Positions 62,569-64,000 of a DNA stretch of 64,000 nt are shown piece after piece (within the stretch, counting starts at the first letter, position 1; each line of letters starts with the position of its first letter). This stretch comes from G963422565 sp963422565 (GTDB lineage: Bacteria > Pseudomonadota > Alphaproteobacteria > MPNO01). The notes below the pieces were generated by a model. That model worked only from the letters and a program-made list of their open reading frames with translations. It searched no databases and was not told where the DNA came from. Position numbers and translations under genes: made by a program. Location of the stretch: NCBI GenBank assembly GCA_963422565.1, contig OY730228.1:2728001-2792000 (forward strand), written 5' to 3'.

Positions 62569-63967
62569 GCCGGCCGCCGCGGCCGGTCATTTCGTTCGTC
62601 TGCTCCGCACGACGACCTTTCGCGGGGTGTTGATCTATGTCGGGTTGTTCGGGGCCTCGGTCGCGGTTCTACTCGGTTTTCTCTACTGGTCGACCGCCGG
62701 GTTCATGGCGCGCCAGACGGATGCCGCGATCGAAGCCGAGATCCGCGGCCTCGAGGAGCAATATGGCGAGCATGGCACGTTGGGCCTGATCCGGGCGCTG
62801 GAACGGCGCAGCGCGCGGGCGCGGACCAATCGCGGGCTGTACCTCCTCGCGGACGCCGCCGACCGGCCCATCGTCGGCAATCTCGACGCTTGGCCGCGCG
62901 AGCGCCCCGACGCCGGCGGCTGGCTCACCTTTCGCCTCGAATACGCCGATTCGCCCGGTGGGGTCGATTTCGGCCGGGCGCGGACCTTCGCCCTCGGCGG
63001 CGGGCTGCGGCTTCTGGTGGGGCGCGACATCCGCGACCGACAGGAGATCGTCCGGCGGCTGCGCGACTCGCTGGGCTGGGGGCTGGCGCTGACCGTGGCT
63101 CTCGGCCTCGCCGGCGGCGTCCTCGTCAGCCGCTCGATGCTGAGCCGGATCGATGCGATCGGCGCGGCGAGCGGCGAGATCATGGCCGGGGCGCTCGAAC
63201 GGCGGATTCCGCTGCGCGGCACCGGCGACGAGATGGACCGGCTGGCGGCCAATCTGAATGTGATGCTCGACCGCATCGCCCTCCTTGTCACGGGGATGCG
63301 CGAAGTCTCCGACAACATCGCCCATGACCTGCGCAGCCCGCTCGCGCGGCTGCGCGGCCGGCTCGAGCTTGCGCTCGACGGACCGCGCGACCTCGGCGCG
63401 TACCGCGAGGCGATCGAGCGCGCGATCGCCGAAACCGATGCGCTGCTCGCCACGTTCAACTCGCTGCTCGGCATCGCCCGGATCGAGGCCGGCGCGGAAG
63501 CGCCGCGCAGCGCCCGCTTCGATCTCGACGCCCTGCTCGACGACGTGGCCGAGCTCTACGCCCCGCTCGCCGACTCCGCCGGTGCGACCCTGACCCGTGC
63601 GCCGCAGAGTGGCACCGTCATCGAAGGCGACCGCGATCTTGTTTTTCAATGCGTGGCCAATCTGGTGGACAACGCCGTCAAGTTCTCGCCCGCCGGCGGC
63701 GACATCGCGCTGGCGCGTGAGATCGACGCCGAGAGCGGGCAGGTCGATGTCGTCGTCGGGGACCGCGGGCCGGGGATCCCCGACGCGCTCAAGCCGCGGG
63801 TCTTCGAACGCTTCTACCGTATCGAGGCCGCCCGCAACCGGCCCGGGTCGGGGCTGGGGCTGAGCCTCGCCGCGGCGATCGCGCGGCGGCACGGGGGGGA
63901 GCTTCTGCTCCAGGACAACCATCCCGGTCTCCGCGCGGTCCTTCGGATCGGGACCGCAGCCGGGTAA
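62546..63967 (+). CDS. HAMP-domain sensor histidine kinase
   Basis: A 473-residue kinase: first membrane span about 27-48, a periplasmic loop of about 120 residues, a second span near 176-196, a HAMP linker, then HisKA with His260 (DNIAHDLRSPLARLRG), and the ATPase domain with N box (NLVDNAVKFS), G1 (GDRGPGIP) and G2 (GSGLGLSL). Its ATG lies 23 bases inside the regulator gene, so they are coupled. The layout suggests sensing of an envelope signal relevant to the adjacent protease. Confidence 0.93.
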   Translation: MSSGNRARPAAAAGHFVRLLRTTTFRGVLIYVGLFGASVAVLLGFLYWSTAGFMARQTDAAIEAEIRGLEEQYGEHGTLGLIRALERRSARARTNRGLYLLADAADRPIVGNLDAWPRERPDAGGWLTFRLEYADSPGGVDFGRARTFALGGGLRLLVGRDIRDRQEIVRRLRDSLGWGLALTVALGLAGGVLVSRSMLSRIDAIGAASGEIMAGALERRIPLRGTGDEMDRLAANLNVMLDRIALLVTGMREVSDNIAHDLRSPLARLRGRLELALDGPRDLGAYREAIERAIAETDALLATFNSLLGIARIEAGAEAPRSARFDLDALLDDVAELYAPLADSAGATLTRAPQSGTVIEGDRDLVFQCVANLVDNAVKFSPAGGDIALAREIDAESGQVDVVVGDRGPGIPDALKPRVFERFYRIEAARNRPGSGLGLSLAAAIARRHGGELLLQDNHPGLRAVLRIGTAAG

Positions 63968-64000
63968 GCCAGGAGATCCATAAGCGTCGACTTGTTTGGC

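Overview
The window is GC-rich DNA from the chromosome of an alphaproteobacterium. The evidence is the gene orders rpsF-rpsR-DUF2232-(rplI), mreBCD-mrdA-rodA and hflK-hflC-DUF2065-degP-miaA, with ilvB-ilvN-ilvC-leuA beside them, together with frequent GTG/TTG starts and 4-nt ATGA/GTGA/TTGA overlaps. A Rhodospirillales-like lineage is plausible, but no 16S gene is present to settle it. I found no phage genes, no transposase and no CRISPR array.

Layout. (1) Positions 1-18.0 kb, mostly minus strand, are housekeeping: ribosomal proteins S6/S18 with a promoter and a possible autoregulatory hairpin, tRNA-Lys(CUU), the rod-shape elongasome (mreB, mreC, mreD, mrdA, rodA), branched-chain amino acid synthesis (ilvB, ilvN, ilvC, leuA) behind a structured leader, miaA, and the HflKC/DegP membrane quality-control set. 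(2) Positions 18.1-23.5 kb: mrp (Fe-S carrier), a metallo-beta-lactamase hydrolase, an MFS permease, rpmG and aspS. (3) Positions 23.7-29.7 kb, minus strand: a compact benzoyl-CoA epoxidation (box) operon, boxC-boxB-benzoate-CoA ligase-amidase. Its genes abut or overlap, and boxA and boxR are not in the window. (4) Positions 30.3-40.1 kb, plus strand: a catabolic run of acyl-CoA ligase, cupin, TauD-type dioxygenase, MFS permease, beta-hydroxyacid dehydrogenase, an altered M24 protein and a 2-oxoacid dehydrogenase (E1alpha, E1beta, E2; no E3). (5) Positions 40.3-53.1 kb, mixed strands: methyltransferase, BKACE enzyme, cyclase-family hydrolase, VOC protein, a frameshifted nitroreductase, thiolase, FMN-binding protein, CoA ligase, a formyl-THF-utilising enzyme, zinc dehydrogenase, then extradiol-type dioxygenase, class II aldolase-like protein and fumarylacetoacetase-family hydrolase. 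This reads as an accessory aromatic/carboxylic-acid catabolic region.

(6) Positions 53.2-60.2 kb: a type III-B CRISPR effector operon, cmr1-cas10(cmr2)-cmr3-cmr4-cmr5-cmr6. The Cas10 has an intact GGDD cyclase motif but no HD nuclease domain. Cmr4 keeps His15 and Asp26. No cas1, cas2, cas6 or CRISPR array is in the window. Overlapping the end of cmr6 is an out-of-frame remnant whose first ~65 residues look like the start of a CARF-domain effector (TIGR02710-like). It breaks off at a REP-like GC-rich repeat. The locus therefore looks like a horizontally acquired, cyclic-oligoadenylate-signalling Cmr complex whose adjacent effector has decayed.

(7) Positions 60.3-64.0 kb: a second DegP-type protease followed by an OmpR-type response regulator and a histidine kinase, probably an envelope-stress unit.
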